Shown here piece after piece: positions 30,462-41,625 of a stretch of DNA of 64,000 bases. The notes beneath the pieces are model-generated. The model was not told the origin of the DNA. It saw only the letters and a list, made by a program, of their open reading frames with translations, and did no database searches. Both the position numbers and the translations under genes were made by a program. This DNA is from Zymoseptoria tritici IPO323 (taxonomy: Eukaryota; Ascomycota; Dothideomycetes; Mycosphaerellales; Mycosphaerellaceae). How positions within the stretch are numbered: the first letter of the stretch is position 1; each line of letters opens with the position of its first letter. The stretch covers positions 1,426,001-1,490,000 of the forward strand of contig NC_018208.1 of the NCBI RefSeq assembly GCF_000219625.1, given 5' to 3'.

Positions 30462-33400
30462 ATGGCCGACAGCGACGGTGGAAGTGTCGACCACAGCGAC
30501 AATGAAGCGCATACCACGAATCCACGCTCGGGACCTTTTGCGCGCCGCGACAGCGAATTGACCGATCTACCGACGGGAGAGCACAGCTACCTACAGGAAG
30601 ATGATGGGCCGAGTTTTGTGAAACCTGGAGAAGAGCAAGGAAACGATCACAGCTTCGACGAGCGGGCCATGAACCGCCATTTCCAGGACGTCGAGTCGAG
30701 CTTCTTACCGGAGACAACAGCGGCGCCAGCGGTAGAGGAGCAGGAACCTATAGGAGCGGATGACACATACTTGGAGTTGGCACAACCGCCGAGCGTGCAA
30801 AGCGGAGCAGAAGATGAAGAGGAGCGTGAGCAAAGCAGTCAAGCGGACACACCAGCAGGAGGATATCAGACTGCTGCGGCCGAGCGATTTGATGATGGCC
30901 AGGATGAAGATGTCCCAGGAGAGCATCCTTCGTCGCCGGCGGCTGCGGCGGCGGAGAGGACACATGCGCGGACTGCGAGCTCTGCGAAGCTCACGCGGAC
31001 GCAGCCTACATCCATCACCATGGAGTCGAACAGTCGCAGCAGTCCGTCACCTTCAATACGCGGGATGCGGCCGCCCTCTGCTGGCTCCACGCTTCGCGAT
31101 ACTTCCTCTCCACAACCGGCAAAGCTCAGCGTAGGACCCTCGGAGTCATCTTTTCTGTCCAGTCCGAACGGCGACAAGCCCACTCAGCTCAATCCTCGCG
31201 CGAGTATGCGAAACGCTCGACAAGCGAGCGCCATATCAATGCTGTCCAGCGTCACTAATACATCGGACTTGTCCGGAAGCGAGGCGGTGTATAATACCGA
31301 CTTTGCGTTACAGACTGGCGGTGCGACCGGCGACCGAACGACCAAAGCTACGTCCAGACCGAAGCGCGCAGTCAATCGAGTACCAAGCATAGCCAGCGTC
31401 GGAAGCTTTATGTCCGCAGGCGAGTCGTCATTCCCAAGAGACGTTAGCAACGCTTCTCTGCTTGCGTCTCGAGCAGAAAGCAGATTCGATGGCACGCGTA
31501 GCATGGCAGGACTGGAAACACCGCGCGCAACAACTTCCAACTTTCATGCGCCGACCGATACCGTTATCGCACAGCATGTCCAGAGCATTCAGGTCCCGGA
31601 GACGGTAGCTAGGAACTTCCGTCTTCGCAATCGATCAGCATCGCCGGAGAAACGTCCTGCCTCATCAGGCGGCTTTGGCACGAGTTCGGTGCAGGGACCG
31701 CGACGAACATTGACGTTGAAGGAGCAGAACAGCAAGATTGACAAGCTTACCAAGGAGAACTTTGACTTGAAGTTGAAGATCCACTTCTTGGACCAAGCGT
31801 TGCAGAATCGTTCGGATGATGGTGTCAGGGAGTTGATCGAGAAGAACGTGCAGTTTCAGACAGACCTTGCGAATGAACGGAAAGAGGCGCAGAGTCTCCG
31901 AAAGAAGATGAAGGAGATGGAGAAGAGAATGAAGGAGCAGGAAGATGCCCTGAAAGAAGCCAGGCAGCAGAAGCACACCGAGAGGGACGACGATGATGAC
32001 CCGGTTCTGCAAGCAGAGATGCACGAGGAGATTCTTTACCTTCGACAACAACTCGACCACTCCGAGAACACAGTCACCACTCTCCGCGATGAAGTCATGA
32101 CAAAAGAGTTCGAGAAACGTAAAATGGCCGAACACATGCGCGGTATGGCTGGTAAGCGTGGAGAGGACACTTCTGGTATGAAGGAGAACATGGACATGTG
32201 GCAAGATTTGTTGAACGCCGAGACCGGTCGCCGTGAGCAGGCCGAGGAGGACCTTACCAAGCTTCGCAAGGAACTCAATGCGCTTCGCGTGGAAAGGCAG
32301 TCTCCCGTGGCGAGTCGGACCAGGAATGGTCACTATGCTGACGAGGGCAACGACGCCCACAACGAGGAGCTAGCAGAATCCAACGCTGCGATTGAGCAGT
32401 TGAAGCATGAGAATTCCGAGCTGAGGAGAGATCTCGGTGCGCAGACCAGCATGCTCACTTCTCGAAATCGTGAGCGCGAACGGCTGCAGCAGGAGATTGA
32501 AGATCTCAAGTTACTGCAACGCAAAGGTGATGCAAGGTCTGTTGCAGGGGAAAGCATCTTCGATCGATCAATCTCCCGAGCGCATCATCAACGCAGTCAG
32601 TCTCGAGCCGGTAGCGAACTCCCGATCTTGAATGAGGTCGAGAGGGAGGAGTGGGACCGGAAGGAGGGTCAGCTACGAGACCAGAACGCCGAGTTGAGGA
32701 TCAAGTACCAAGAGCTGGAAAGGAGCCACAACACCCATCTTCAGTACGTGACCGTGCTCGAAGGCGACTTTCAAGAAATGGAGCAGGAACTCGGCGAGTG
32801 TCAGGATGATCTTCTCAAACTCCAAACTGAGCGCGATGACACACTGCAGGCATACGAGGAGAAGGAGCAAGAGTATGCCCAACTCAAGGAGGAAGCACTG
32901 ACCGAGATTTCTGCTTTGGACGAGGAGAAGAAGGCACTCGAGCAAGACTTGACCAATGCCGAGAACCGACTTCAAAAGACGCTGAACAAGCTGCAGACTA
33001 CCACGGACGGCTACAGAGGTCTGCAGGGCGAATTGCGTGAAATTACTCAGAGCGTGATGAACCTGGAAGACGAAAAACAGGCCAACATGAAGACGATCCA
33101 GAATCTGGAGTCGCAGATCTCGGAAATGGAGGAGGAGATATCGAAGTGGGAGCAGAAATGCAGTGAGGTGGAGGAGAAGAATCGCAAGCTGGAGATCACC
33201 ACAGAGAGCCTGCACTCGGAAATCACATTCTTGCGCGAGGAGCAGGAAGGCGACAAGATCAAGATTGGCGAGTTGGAGGATGCGCTCAATGCCGCGCAGC
33301 ATCAAATATCAGACGAGCAAGAGAAGTTGCGTGAAGTCGAGGAAGGCATCTTTGAGGAGAGGCAGCAGCGAGACGTCTTGGAGAACAAGTCAAAAGAGGA

Positions 33401-35207
33401 CGTGCAGAAAGTGCTTGATGATCTCAACAGCGAGAACGCAAAGTCGAAGGATGAGGTCCGTCGTCTGCGTCGCAGCCTCGCCACGAAGGAAGTCGAGTCT
33501 GGTAGCTGGAAGCAGAAACTGGACGAGCTTGAGCAGAATCTTCGTTCTATTCTGGGCGATCCTGATGGTACCAAGCAGAGTCTGCTGGCCGAGATTGAGA
33601 AACTGCAACGCGATTTGGAGACGACTGCTGGCCAGCTTGATCGCGCAAAGATGGATCTCTCTGACAAAGATCGTCTGCTTCGCCACCGCGACGGACTCCT
33701 CGAGAGCACCAGTCTGGAAAGCCGTCGTCTTTCTGACCTCCTCGAGAAGGAGCGTTCGTCCCGCAAGCACGATCTGGAGCAGTTCGAAAAGGCTTCCCGA
33801 GGTCAAGCCACTCATATGCGCACCATTGCACAGCAGGAATCTCGCGTCCTCGAGCTCGAAACCGCATACAGCCAAGACAAGCGCAAGATGGCGCTCCTCG
33901 AATCGCAGTTCCGCGACCAGCTCAGCGATCGCAACACCCTGCTATTTGCATTGTGGAACCGTTTGTCCACTCTGTGTGGTGCAGACTGGACGCAGACGAA
34001 TGGCATGGTCCACGGCGAGAATACCACGATTGAGGTCATCGCCCGCAAACAGCTTCACCCATTCCACGACAACATCCTCAATGCCGTCAAGACGATCGAG
34101 GCTCTGCTTGGCGGCTTCAAGGGTCGCATCCGCAGCATTGAGAAAGAGCTATGGCGTGACTACCAGACTCTCGAGCACAATCTCTCACTTCGTATCAAAC
34201 GCCAAGACGCCCTCGAAATCGCAGTCCAACAAGCGCAACAAGCATTCGCAGAGGAGGCCGCCAAACGCTTCGCCATTGAACGCGCAGCCCTCGAATCCCG
34301 CAGTGGATCCGGCAGCACCAGCAAAAAGAGCATCGAGGAAGTCACCCGCCTCAAACACGAAGTCAAAATCTTGACAACTGAGCTCAAGATCCACCGGAAG
34401 AACCCCAGCCAGCAGGCATTGCAGATGATGCAGCAAGCCTACCAACAAACCTCTTCCTCGGCCTCCTCCGTCCACCACCTGAACGGCGAGTGGACAGATG
34501 GCGGCAAGAACAACAACCTTCCCTTCATGCGCCGCGAATCCTCCTCGGGCGACTCCTCCCAAAAATCCAAAGACAGTCCCGCCCGCAACTTCGTCGCCAA
34601 CCTCCTCCGCACCAACTCCACGACCCAAAAAACCACCACCACGGATTACGAACAACACTACACCGCCACCCACCGCTCCCGTCCTTCCACGGCGTCCACC
34701 ATCCAGGCCCCTCCCCGACCCAGCACGTCCCATCACACCGGCACCACGGGCACGGGCGGCGGCGAAGTCCTCTGGAACCACGCACAAGCTCCCCAACCGA
34801 TCGTTCTCGCTGAGGGGCGACCGGGAAGCCAGGCTAGTGATCAGAGGTGGGTGCATCGACTCAAGGAATTGGAGAGGAGACTGAAAGCGGAACGGGAGGC
34901 GAGGTTGTTGGATCGCAAGGGGGCGAGAAAGAGGTTGGAAGAAGGGAGGGTGGAGAATGAGGAGTTGAGACGACGGTTGGAGAGGGAGATGGCGGGGAGT
35001 AGTCGGGGTGGAAGTGTAGTCGATGGGCATGAGGAGAGGTGGGAGGGGGATGGGGATGAGGAGGGGGAGGATGGGGCTAGGTGGGAGCAGGGTGTGGAGG
35101 AGAGGGACGAGGAGGGGGAGTATGAGAGTTATGTAGGGAGGGATGATGGGTTGGAGGGAGGGGGTGGGAGGAGTATGAGTAGGGGGAGGGATCGGTCGGT
35201 GGATTAG
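30462..35207 (+). CDS. apsB: microtubule-organising-centre protein ApsB/Mto1-like
   Basis: Single exon, 1581 residues. A disordered Ser-rich head (about 1-400) is followed by the centrosomin motif 1-like block (about 415-445, LKEQNSKIDKLTKENFDLKL), which recruits the gamma-tubulin complex. A very long coiled coil runs from about 450 to 1140 and contains many E/K/L/Q heptads. A conserved non-coil patch near 1160 (NTLLFALWNRLSTLCGADW) follows. After a second Ser/Thr-rich linker there is a C-terminal coil (about 1455-1510, RWVHRLKELERRLKAEREAR) like the Mto1/Spc72 C-terminal targeting domain. In Aspergillus, ApsB organises septal and spindle-pole-body microtubule nucleation and affects nuclear migration. 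The last ~70 residues are very acidic and Gly-rich. Confidence 0.85.
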   Translation: MADSDGGSVDHSDNEAHTTNPRSGPFARRDSELTDLPTGEHSYLQEDDGPSFVKPGEEQGNDHSFDERAMNRHFQDVESSFLPETTAAPAVEEQEPIGADDTYLELAQPPSVQSGAEDEEEREQSSQADTPAGGYQTAAAERFDDGQDEDVPGEHPSSPAAAAAERTHARTASSAKLTRTQPTSITMESNSRSSPSPSIRGMRPPSAGSTLRDTSSPQPAKLSVGPSESSFLSSPNGDKPTQLNPRASMRNARQASAISMLSSVTNTSDLSGSEAVYNTDFALQTGGATGDRTTKATSRPKRAVNRVPSIASVGSFMSAGESSFPRDVSNASLLASRAESRFDGTRSMAGLETPRATTSNFHAPTDTVIAQHVQSIQVPETVARNFRLRNRSASPEKRPASSGGFGTSSVQGPRRTLTLKEQNSKIDKLTKENFDLKLKIHFLDQALQNRSDDGVRELIEKNVQFQTDLANERKEAQSLRKKMKEMEKRMKEQEDALKEARQQKHTERDDDDDPVLQAEMHEEILYLRQQLDHSENTVTTLRDEVMTKEFEKRKMAEHMRGMAGKRGEDTSGMKENMDMWQDLLNAETGRREQAEEDLTKLRKELNALRVERQSPVASRTRNGHYADEGNDAHNEELAESNAAIEQLKHENSELRRDLGAQTSMLTSRNRERERLQQEIEDLKLLQRKGDARSVAGESIFDRSISRAHHQRSQSRAGSELPILNEVEREEWDRKEGQLRDQNAELRIKYQELERSHNTHLQYVTVLEGDFQEMEQELGECQDDLLKLQTERDDTLQAYEEKEQEYAQLKEEALTEISALDEEKKALEQDLTNAENRLQKTLNKLQTTTDGYRGLQGELREITQSVMNLEDEKQANMKTIQNLESQISEMEEEISKWEQKCSEVEEKNRKLEITTESLHSEITFLREEQEGDKIKIGELEDALNAAQHQISDEQEKLREVEEGIFEERQQRDVLENKSKEDVQKVLDDLNSENAKSKDEVRRLRRSLATKEVESGSWKQKLDELEQNLRSILGDPDGTKQSLLAEIEKLQRDLETTAGQLDRAKMDLSDKDRLLRHRDGLLESTSLESRRLSDLLEKERSSRKHDLEQFEKASRGQATHMRTIAQQESRVLELETAYSQDKRKMALLESQFRDQLSDRNTLLFALWNRLSTLCGADWTQTNGMVHGENTTIEVIARKQLHPFHDNILNAVKTIEALLGGFKGRIRSIEKELWRDYQTLEHNLSLRIKRQDALEIAVQQAQQAFAEEAAKRFAIERAALESRSGSGSTSKKSIEEVTRLKHEVKILTTELKIHRKNPSQQALQMMQQAYQQTSSSASSVHHLNGEWTDGGKNNNLPFMRRESSSGDSSQKSKDSPARNFVANLLRTNSTTQKTTTTDYEQHYTATHRSRPSTASTIQAPPRPSTSHHTGTTGTGGGEVLWNHAQAPQPIVLAEGRPGSQASDQRWVHRLKELERRLKAEREARLLDRKGARKRLEEGRVENEELRRRLEREMAGSSRGGSVVDGHEERWEGDGDEEGEDGARWEQGVEERDEEGEYESYVGRDDGLEGGGGRSMSRGRDRSVD

Positions 35208-35430
35208 TAGGGCTGTAGGCAATGGGAAGACGGGAGAGATTGGAATAGCTGAGGTGAAGTGGTATACAACATTTTCGTGAGCGTTGTTGTCGCACTTCCT
35301 CCAGTCTCCGATTACATCGCTACTGAAAGGAAGGCCGGTTAAGGGAAGACGTGCATACAGTAGCAGTAGCAGCACAAGCGATCCCTTTGCTGCAATCGAG
35401 GCTGATATACCAGAAATCGTTCTCGCCATC

Positions 35431-36798
35431 CTAAGTGTGAGTCGGTGCTGCTTGGTCTTGCTCAGCGCTCTCGACCGCGACTGGCTCCATCTTGACCGGT
35501 TCGACGTCCAGCTCACTCCCATCGGCAATTTCGTTCTTGACGCTCGCGTCTGCAACCAAAGATGGCTGCTGCTCGCCAGTGTTCTCCTCGTCCACAGGCT
35601 GAGCCACACCCCCATCTTCATCATCACCGCCACTCTCATCGGCTCCACCATTCTTGCTGCCCTCTTTCTCATCTTCGCCACCATTCTTGCCCCCCTCACC
35701 TGCATCATCCTCCTCCCCACCCTCGCCCTTCAACTTCCCCCCTTTCCTCTTCGGAATCGCCTTCATAAACGCCGCCGCCCAATCCCCGCACTCCAACCAC
35801 TTCACCATAATCTCATTCACATGATTCGTGGCCAACACTTTGCGACTCTGCATCTCCATGAACTCTCCAATCGGGAGTCGCGCCGTCTTGATCCCCGCTT
35901 GCGTCGCGCGCTTGAAGCAGATTCCTTTCGCGCGGTTTTTGTCGACTAGGCCGCCGATGATGTAGGTGCTGTAGGGTTTCAACTCGGTCAGGTCTGAGGT
36001 TGCTTCGGAGGTGAGGTAGACGACTTCGCCGGCTGCTTTGAGCTTTTCGATTTCTTCATCCGTGGGGTCCTCGGGACGGTCGAAGACACCTTTGAGTTTT
36101 CCACCGCCCTCAGCACCCATCCACTCCTTCGCCTTCCCCGCCACCTCCACAAACCCCTCCGGAAAAGTCCTCACCCCCTTCCAACTCAAATACGTCCCCT
36201 TCAACACCTCATCAAACCGTTCCTTCAACTTCCCCCCAAAACTACAAATCGCCAAATGCGCCCGAAACCCCGAATTCTTATTATCCGAGTAACACCTCGT
36301 GATCTGGGAACTCAAACTCGTGCGCTCGCCTTCATGCATGAGGTCGTCGAAGTTGCAGTCGATGAGGATTGTGATGGGGAGTTGGATGGCTCGTGGAGGT
36401 TGGGGTTTGGGAGGAGCGGGGGGGAGGGAGGCTTTGTGCGCGCGGAGACGTTCGCGTTTGGCGGTCTGTTTTTCTTTGCGGAAGGCTTTGCGGGAGGCGG
36501 CGGAGGATTCCCATTCGAGACGTTTTTTGAGTTTTTTTTGTTGGGATTTGGAGAGGGGTGGGTCGTTTGATGTGGGAGTTGAGGAGAGGAGGGGAGCGAA
36601 TGTGGTGGGGTTTGGGAGGGAGGGTTCGGTGTTTTCTGAGGATGCGGTGTTGGCTTCTTCTTGGGAGATGGTTTGTTCTTTTTGAGCTGCTGATGCGGTC
36701 GAAGAGATATCGGCTTGTGACGGAGCATTGGCTGAAGAGTTTTCCGGCTCGCCGTTCTCCAGCTTGCGCATCTTAGTGGGCCTCTCCTCCGAATCCAT
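35431..36798 (-). CDS. trm10: tRNA (guanine(9)-N1)-methyltransferase Trm10
   Basis: 455 residues from ATG 36798 ([20 protein letters not shown]); the frame is open 34 codons further up but that lies in the promoter. A disordered charged N-terminus with a basic stretch ([20 protein letters not shown]) leads into the SPOUT-type domain. Landmarks are [70 protein letters not shown] and [20 protein letters not shown]. The enzyme puts m1G at position 9 of tRNAs using SAM. The C-terminal ~110 residues are a low-complexity Gly/Asp/Glu extension without counterpart in yeast. It is divergent to CCT6. Confidence 0.92.
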   Translation of the reverse strand: MDSEERPTKMRKLENGEPENSSANAPSQADISSTASAAQKEQTISQEEANTASSENTEPSLPNPTTFAPLLSSTPTSNDPPLSKSQQKKLKKRLEWESSAASRKAFRKEKQTAKRERLRAHKASLPPAPPKPQPPRAIQLPITILIDCNFDDLMHEGERTSLSSQITRCYSDNKNSGFRAHLAICSFGGKLKERFDEVLKGTYLSWKGVRTFPEGFVEVAGKAKEWMGAEGGGKLKGVFDRPEDPTDEEIEKLKAAGEVVYLTSEATSDLTELKPYSTYIIGGLVDKNRAKGICFKRATQAGIKTARLPIGEFMEMQSRKVLATNHVNEIMVKWLECGDWAAAFMKAIPKRKGGKLKGEGGEEDDAGEGGKNGGEDEKEGSKNGGADESGGDDEDGGVAQPVDEENTGEQQPSLVADASVKNEIADGSELDVEPVKMEPVAVESAEQDQAAPTHT

Positions 36799-36971
36799 GT
36801 TGGCCCTGTTGATGGTGAAAGTTGGTGAAAGAGGGTGGTCGATGAAGTGCGGTCCAGAAAATATATCTTGATACGGCAGCCTATATCTTCGCAGTTCCAC
36901 TCAAGACTGAGCGTTCAAGAAGCTCCAGCGAAACTTCCATCAAACCAACACCTCCTCAACCACCACACACA
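36799..36971. promoter_or_regulatory. compact bidirectional promoter of TRM10 and CCT6
   Basis: Only 173 bp separate the two divergent start codons, so both transcription start regions must sit here. The call is inferred from orientation and spacing. Confidence 0.5.
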
Positions 36972-38648
36972 ATGTCAGCTGCACAACTCCTCAACCCCAA
37001 GGCGGAGTCGCGACGCCGCGGTGAGGCTCTCAGAGTCAACATTAATGCTGGAGAAGGCCTGAAAGATGTTCTCTCCTCCAACTTGGGTCCAACGGGCACC
37101 CTCAAAATGCTGGTCGATGGCGCAGGAGGCATCAAGCTCACAAAGGATGGCAGCGTGCTGTTGAAAGAGATGCAAATTCAGAACCCCACAGCTGTCATGA
37201 TTGCCCGCGCAGCGACTGCACAAGACGAGATTTGCGGAGATGGCACAACGAGTGTGGTTATGCTGGTGGGAGAACTGCTGAAGCAAGCAGATCGCTACAT
37301 CAGTGAGGGACTACACCCAAGAGTCATCACAGATGGTTACGAGGTGGCCAAGAACGAGACACTACGATTCCTGGACTCCTTCAAACTCCCGAAAGAAGTC
37401 GACCGCGAACTCCTCCTCTCCGTCGCCCGCACATCGCTCTCCACCAAGATCAACTCCACCCTAGCCGAGCAACTCACACCCGATATCGTCGATGCCGTCC
37501 TCGCCATCTATGAAGCTCCCGCAAAGCCCGACCTGCACATGATCGAGATCATGACCATGCAGCACCGCACAGCAGCAGACACCCAGCTCATCCGTGGTCT
37601 CGCATTAGACCACGGCGCTCGCCATCCCGATATGCCCAAAGACGTCAAGAATGCCTTCGTCCTCACCCTCAACGTCAGCTTGGAATACGAAAAGAGCGAG
37701 ATCAACAGTGGATTCTACTACTCCAGCGCAGAACAGCGGGACAAACTGGTGGAGAGTGAGCGTCGATTCGTGGACGACAAGCTGCGCAAGATTGTCGAGT
37801 TGAAGAAGGAAGTCTGCGGAGATGACCCATCAAAGGGCTTCGTCGTGGTCAACCAAAAGGGTATCGACCCGCTCTCCCTCGACGTACTCGTCAAGAACGG
37901 CATCTTCGCCCTCCGCCGCGCCAAGCGCAGAAACATGGAGCGTCTGCAACTCATCTGCGGCGGCACCGCACAGAACTCCGCGGATGACCTCTCACCCGAC
38001 ATCCTCGGCTGGGCCGGCCACGTCTACGAGCACCAGCTGGGAGAGGAGAAGTACACATTCATCGAGGAGGTCAAGGATCCCAAGTCCGTCACTATCCTCA
38101 TCAAGGGCCCCAACGCACACACCATCACTCAGATCAAGGATGCGGTTCGCGATGGCTTAAGATCGGTGTATAATATGATTGTGGACGGCAGTGTGGTGCC
38201 TGGTGGTGGAGCGTTCCAGATTGCGTGCGCGAGACATCTGAATTCGGATGAGTTCAGGAAGCAGGTCAAGGGCAAGGCGAAGTGGGGTGTTTCTGCGTTT
38301 GCGGATGCGTTGTTGATTATTCCCAAGACGTTGGCGGCGAATAGCGGGCATGATATTCAGGATTGCAGTAAGTTTGCACCACACTCCTTGCAGTTTGCAT
38401 TGCTAACATGCATTTCAGTCGCAACACTCCAAGATGAGCACGCGGAAGGACACATCGCCGGTCTCGATCTCACACTCGGCGAGCCGATGGATCCTGTACA
38501 ACAGGGTGTCTACGACAGTTTCCGCGTGCTGAGGAATTCGATCGCCAGCTCAACGGGCATTGCGTCGAACTTGCTGCTTTGCGATGAGATGCTCAAGGCG
38601 AGACAAATGGGCAAGTCGGGTCCGCCTGGGTTGGAAGATGGGGAATGA
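36972..38648 (+). CDS. cct6: cytosolic chaperonin CCT/TRiC subunit zeta
   Basis: Two exons (36972-38367, 38419-38648) around a 51-nt intron (GTAAGT, a GCTAAC branch site, TTTCAG) give 541 residues. The intron is in frame and stop-free, so an uncorrected reading adds 17 residues within DIQDC/ATLQDEH. The N-terminus [20 protein letters not shown] and the blocks [39 protein letters not shown] (ATP site) and [16 protein letters not shown] identify the zeta subunit rather than the other seven. CCT folds actin, tubulin and WD-repeat proteins, and would serve the WD-repeat protein and APC/C encoded nearby, though that holds for any fungus. Confidence 0.95.
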   Translation: MSAAQLLNPKAESRRRGEALRVNINAGEGLKDVLSSNLGPTGTLKMLVDGAGGIKLTKDGSVLLKEMQIQNPTAVMIARAATAQDEICGDGTTSVVMLVGELLKQADRYISEGLHPRVITDGYEVAKNETLRFLDSFKLPKEVDRELLLSVARTSLSTKINSTLAEQLTPDIVDAVLAIYEAPAKPDLHMIEIMTMQHRTAADTQLIRGLALDHGARHPDMPKDVKNAFVLTLNVSLEYEKSEINSGFYYSSAEQRDKLVESERRFVDDKLRKIVELKKEVCGDDPSKGFVVVNQKGIDPLSLDVLVKNGIFALRRAKRRNMERLQLICGGTAQNSADDLSPDILGWAGHVYEHQLGEEKYTFIEEVKDPKSVTILIKGPNAHTITQIKDAVRDGLRSVYNMIVDGSVVPGGGAFQIACARHLNSDEFRKQVKGKAKWGVSAFADALLIIPKTLAANSGHDIQDCSKFAPHSLQFALLTCISVATLQDEHAEGHIAGLDLTLGEPMDPVQQGVYDSFRVLRNSIASSTGIASNLLLCDEMLKARQMGKSGPPGLEDGE

Positions 38649-39043
38649 AGAGGTGGTACAGGAGGAGGATGGGACATGTGTGATCGAAGAATCGCGAGAG
38701 CGCGGCAATTGGCAGTTTGTCTGTTCAGAAGAGCCTTTTCGAGTCCGCAGTGGAGTCGCACATCAGTGCATGACCACGACTCCGGTCGTACCTGTAAGTG
38801 AAGGCAGTCTAGACATACCCGTCCAATATCGAAAGAACCACCAGATGATGACGATTAGGCACTCGCTTCACTTCAATGTCACCGTGCTAAAATCCATAAT
38901 TGATCGGACCCTCGCCAGCGGCACGCTTCGTTTGCTGTCTGCCCTGTCTTCCTTCCTCGACTTTCCTTTTCACAAATTCGACATCCTTCATCTCCTTCAT
39001 CACCTCTCACCGCCACATTGACCGCGCAGAGCAACGACTTGCT
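38649..39043. other. intergenic
   Basis: CCT6 3' flank and promoter of the first F-box-like gene; nothing else seen. Confidence 0.5.
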
Positions 39044-39926
39044 ATGCTGTCGTCCAGTCGGCTCCCGGCCGAAGACGTGGACCGCTCACCTGCCGTGGAT
39101 TGCTTACCTGCCGTGGACCGCTCACCTGCTACGATGGAAGATGAAGATGGCGCTCGCACTGCGCTGCGCACTGTGAGCAATATTGTATGCGTTTTACAAG
39201 ATTTGCGGAAACTGACATCTGCTGCAGCACAATCCACAAGCCAACCTGCAAGGCATCCCTTCCGAGCTTCGACTGATCATCTACGAGGCCTTATGGACGC
39301 CCAAGGATCGGAAGTACACGATTCATACCGACGATCCCGACAGCAGAATCTCGCAGCGCCAGCGGCAGGGCATTTGCGAAGTGTTCGGAGAGGCCGCCGG
39401 TCATCACACTGCGCTTGTGCGCGTGAATAAGCAGATTTACAACGAGGCTGTCACCATCATGCACAGGAACACAGATCTGGCACTGTTGTTCTTCTCGTGC
39501 AGGAATGGAAGCGTATGGCCTGTGCGATACAAAACCCCGACCGTCGACGCAAAGTCGCGCATCACGAGCATCAGACTATCAGCGGACTTGAACGAGCAGC
39601 TTCTGCTGCTATTGCGCTTCGAAGATTTTCCCTGTCTGGAGAAGCTCCAACTGATGGTCAAAGGTCTCAGGGGAGGATCAACGAGGCCTGAAGACGCGGC
39701 GGACACTGTTTGCAAGCTCATCGAAAAGTGCTCTGCGAATGCAAAACTCAAGAGTGTCGCCATTGAGATGTCGTCCAGCTCCCTCTTGACGCTGCGAGAC
39801 CTTCTCAACAAGAACCCGCAAGAGGGTGCTTGTGATCGGCTTCAGAAGCGCCTCCAGCGTGTTATGGGAGATATGGGAAAGAGTGCTGTGGTTGAAGTGC
39901 TCTGGAGCCGAGGCAGCGTCTATTAG
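39044..39926 (+). CDS. F-box-like (ELR..IY) family protein, subfamily A member 1
   Basis: Exons 39044-39172 and 39228-39926 (55-nt intron, GTGAGC..CTGCAG, phase 0) give 275 residues. After a short variable N-terminus, the motif GIPSELRLIIYEALW matches the fungal F-box-like/2EXR-type start. Next come RVNKQIYNEAVTIMHRNTDL and a C-terminal module (CDRLQKRLQ, SAVVEVLWSRGS). It has the same exon layout as the genes at 40203 and 41626, showing tandem duplication. Such proteins are often expanded in dothideomycetes. An SCF-adaptor role is only a family-level guess, and no substrate-binding repeat is visible. The N-terminus contains a degenerate tandem repeat (DRSPAVDCLPAVDRSPAT). Confidence 0.75.
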
Positions 39927-40202
39927 TGGGCAATCTGGATGGAGGATGTCTGCTTGCATGTGAGTATTCATTTCATATGCTCATATTCCATATTGCCGCT
40001 CGGACCCAGTGGCGGGCCGTTATCTCATGTGCAGCTTTGGCCTCTTGATTTGCTTTCTCTCTCTCTTCTTCAATCCGAATCGCAAAAACTCTCAACACTC
40101 CACGTCAAGTCAGCACCATCTTCCACCACCACAAAATTTCATCAACAACGTCTACACATCAACATCGTCCACATCAACAGCTGCCTCACTCAAGCCGCAA
40201 CT

Positions 40203-41196
40203 ATGGATGTCATGCATACCACCATCGACAAGGAGTCCGTCCGCCGCGAAGCGGCGTTCATCGTGAGTTACACCTTGATCTTGAATTCGAAAACTCTTCG
40301 CTCACTGACATACACTGCAGCCTGATTTCAGCCACACGAACGAGTCCAAACCCCAAGATCACATGTCGACAGCTGCCGCACCTCCGCCAAATGTCGAGCG
40401 CGCACTGGTGGTGTACCGAGAACCGAAAGGCCGGTCTTCGCCAGCGGCACCAAACGCTGCCACCAAGAGCCCAGCCGTGCAGGATCACAGTCCGCAAGCC
40501 AGCTTTTTGGGAATACCTCCTGAGCTACGTCTGCACATTTACCAGATGTTGTGGACTCTGACGAAGGAGATGTTTACCACTCATGTCGATCAGGTCACAG
40601 GCAAATTGTCGCTGCGCAAACGTAGTCGGGCACAAGAAGACCTCAACAACACTCGCACTGCTCTCTTGCGTGTGAATAAGCAGATTTTTCAGGAGGCAAC
40701 GCCCGTTCTCCAGAGGACCTCCGACCTATCAATGATGACCGATGGAGTCTCTCTACCGCCATGGTTTTGGAACTCCAGCGTCATCCCCGCACCGGAAGCC
40801 CGTATCACAAGCATATGTCTGCGGGCGCAAGAGACCGGACACCGGAGGATCACTCCGTCACCGGCTCTGGGGCAGTTTTTCACGCACGATCGCCACCCAC
40901 ATGTGGAGAACTTACGATTTCTGGTCAAGATCGGCCACGGTATGGATTGGAATCAACGATCTGCTATGGTGACTCGATGGGCTTTGGGGTTCGCAGACAG
41001 CCCCAATCTCAAGAGCATCGCCATTGAGTTCTCATACTCATCGTACGTCGAGCGGAGCTACGGTGACCTCATGTGCCAGCGTTTCTGTGACAGGCTGCAG
41101 CGCGAATTACGAGAGGGGTACCGGCTCAAGGGAGGCAAGAGCGCCGCGATCGATGTAATGTGGAGGTGGAGGACGATGTTTGTAGGCTGGGATTGA
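40203..41196 (+). CDS. F-box-like family protein, subfamily A member 2
   Basis: Exons 40203-40262 and 40321-41196 (58-nt intron, GTGAGT..CTGCAG, phase 0) give 311 residues. The core is LGIPPELRLHIYQMLWTL, followed by RVNKQIFQEATPVLQRTSDL and the C-terminal module (CDRLQRELREGYRLKGGKSA, AIDVMWRW). It has a longer Pro/Ala/Ser N-terminal region than member 1. The core, module order and intron position match the other two, so it is a diverged tandem copy. No function can be assigned. Confidence 0.75.
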
Positions 41197-41625
41197 GCAC
41201 GAGTCTGGCATTGTCTACCTGTACACTACGATGGTTTCGAGGGAGCTGAAAGCGCGGTTGGATACTTTGCGAAAGCGTACTTCTCATGCGGGAGGTCTGC
41301 AGCAGACATTTTGCACAAGGCGTAACAGACATAGCGATCGAGGAATGCTGGATGTATGTATAGACCTTCGTCGGATTGGATCGTTCACACGATCTGGATC
41401 TCTATCAGCGAGGTAACGTAATTGGACAAAAGCATTCACTTCACTTTATATCACATGCTAAAAGTCCTGGAAGGCAGATCCCCGGCAGCGGCCCGCTTTC
41501 CGCTTACTTCCATGCCCAGTGCTCCGTTTGCTCGCACTTTCACCTTTTCTAGTCTGTTCTCAGACTCGAAGTTCTCCATTTGCATCACCACATCGCCGTG
41601 GACTCGCGCACCCCAACGACCGGCC

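Noticed and set aside
32673..33305. Leucine-rich minus-strand frames over the ApsB coiled coil (also 31665-32360)
   Set aside because: CTC/CTT runs on the opposite strand of GAG/AAG-rich coiled-coil codons give artificial leucine-rich frames.
34185..35720. 511-codon minus-strand frame over the 3' end of the ApsB gene
   Set aside because: Antisense of the ApsB coiled coil and acidic tail running into the TRM10 3' end; composition (long Gly and Pro runs) reflects the biased plus strand.
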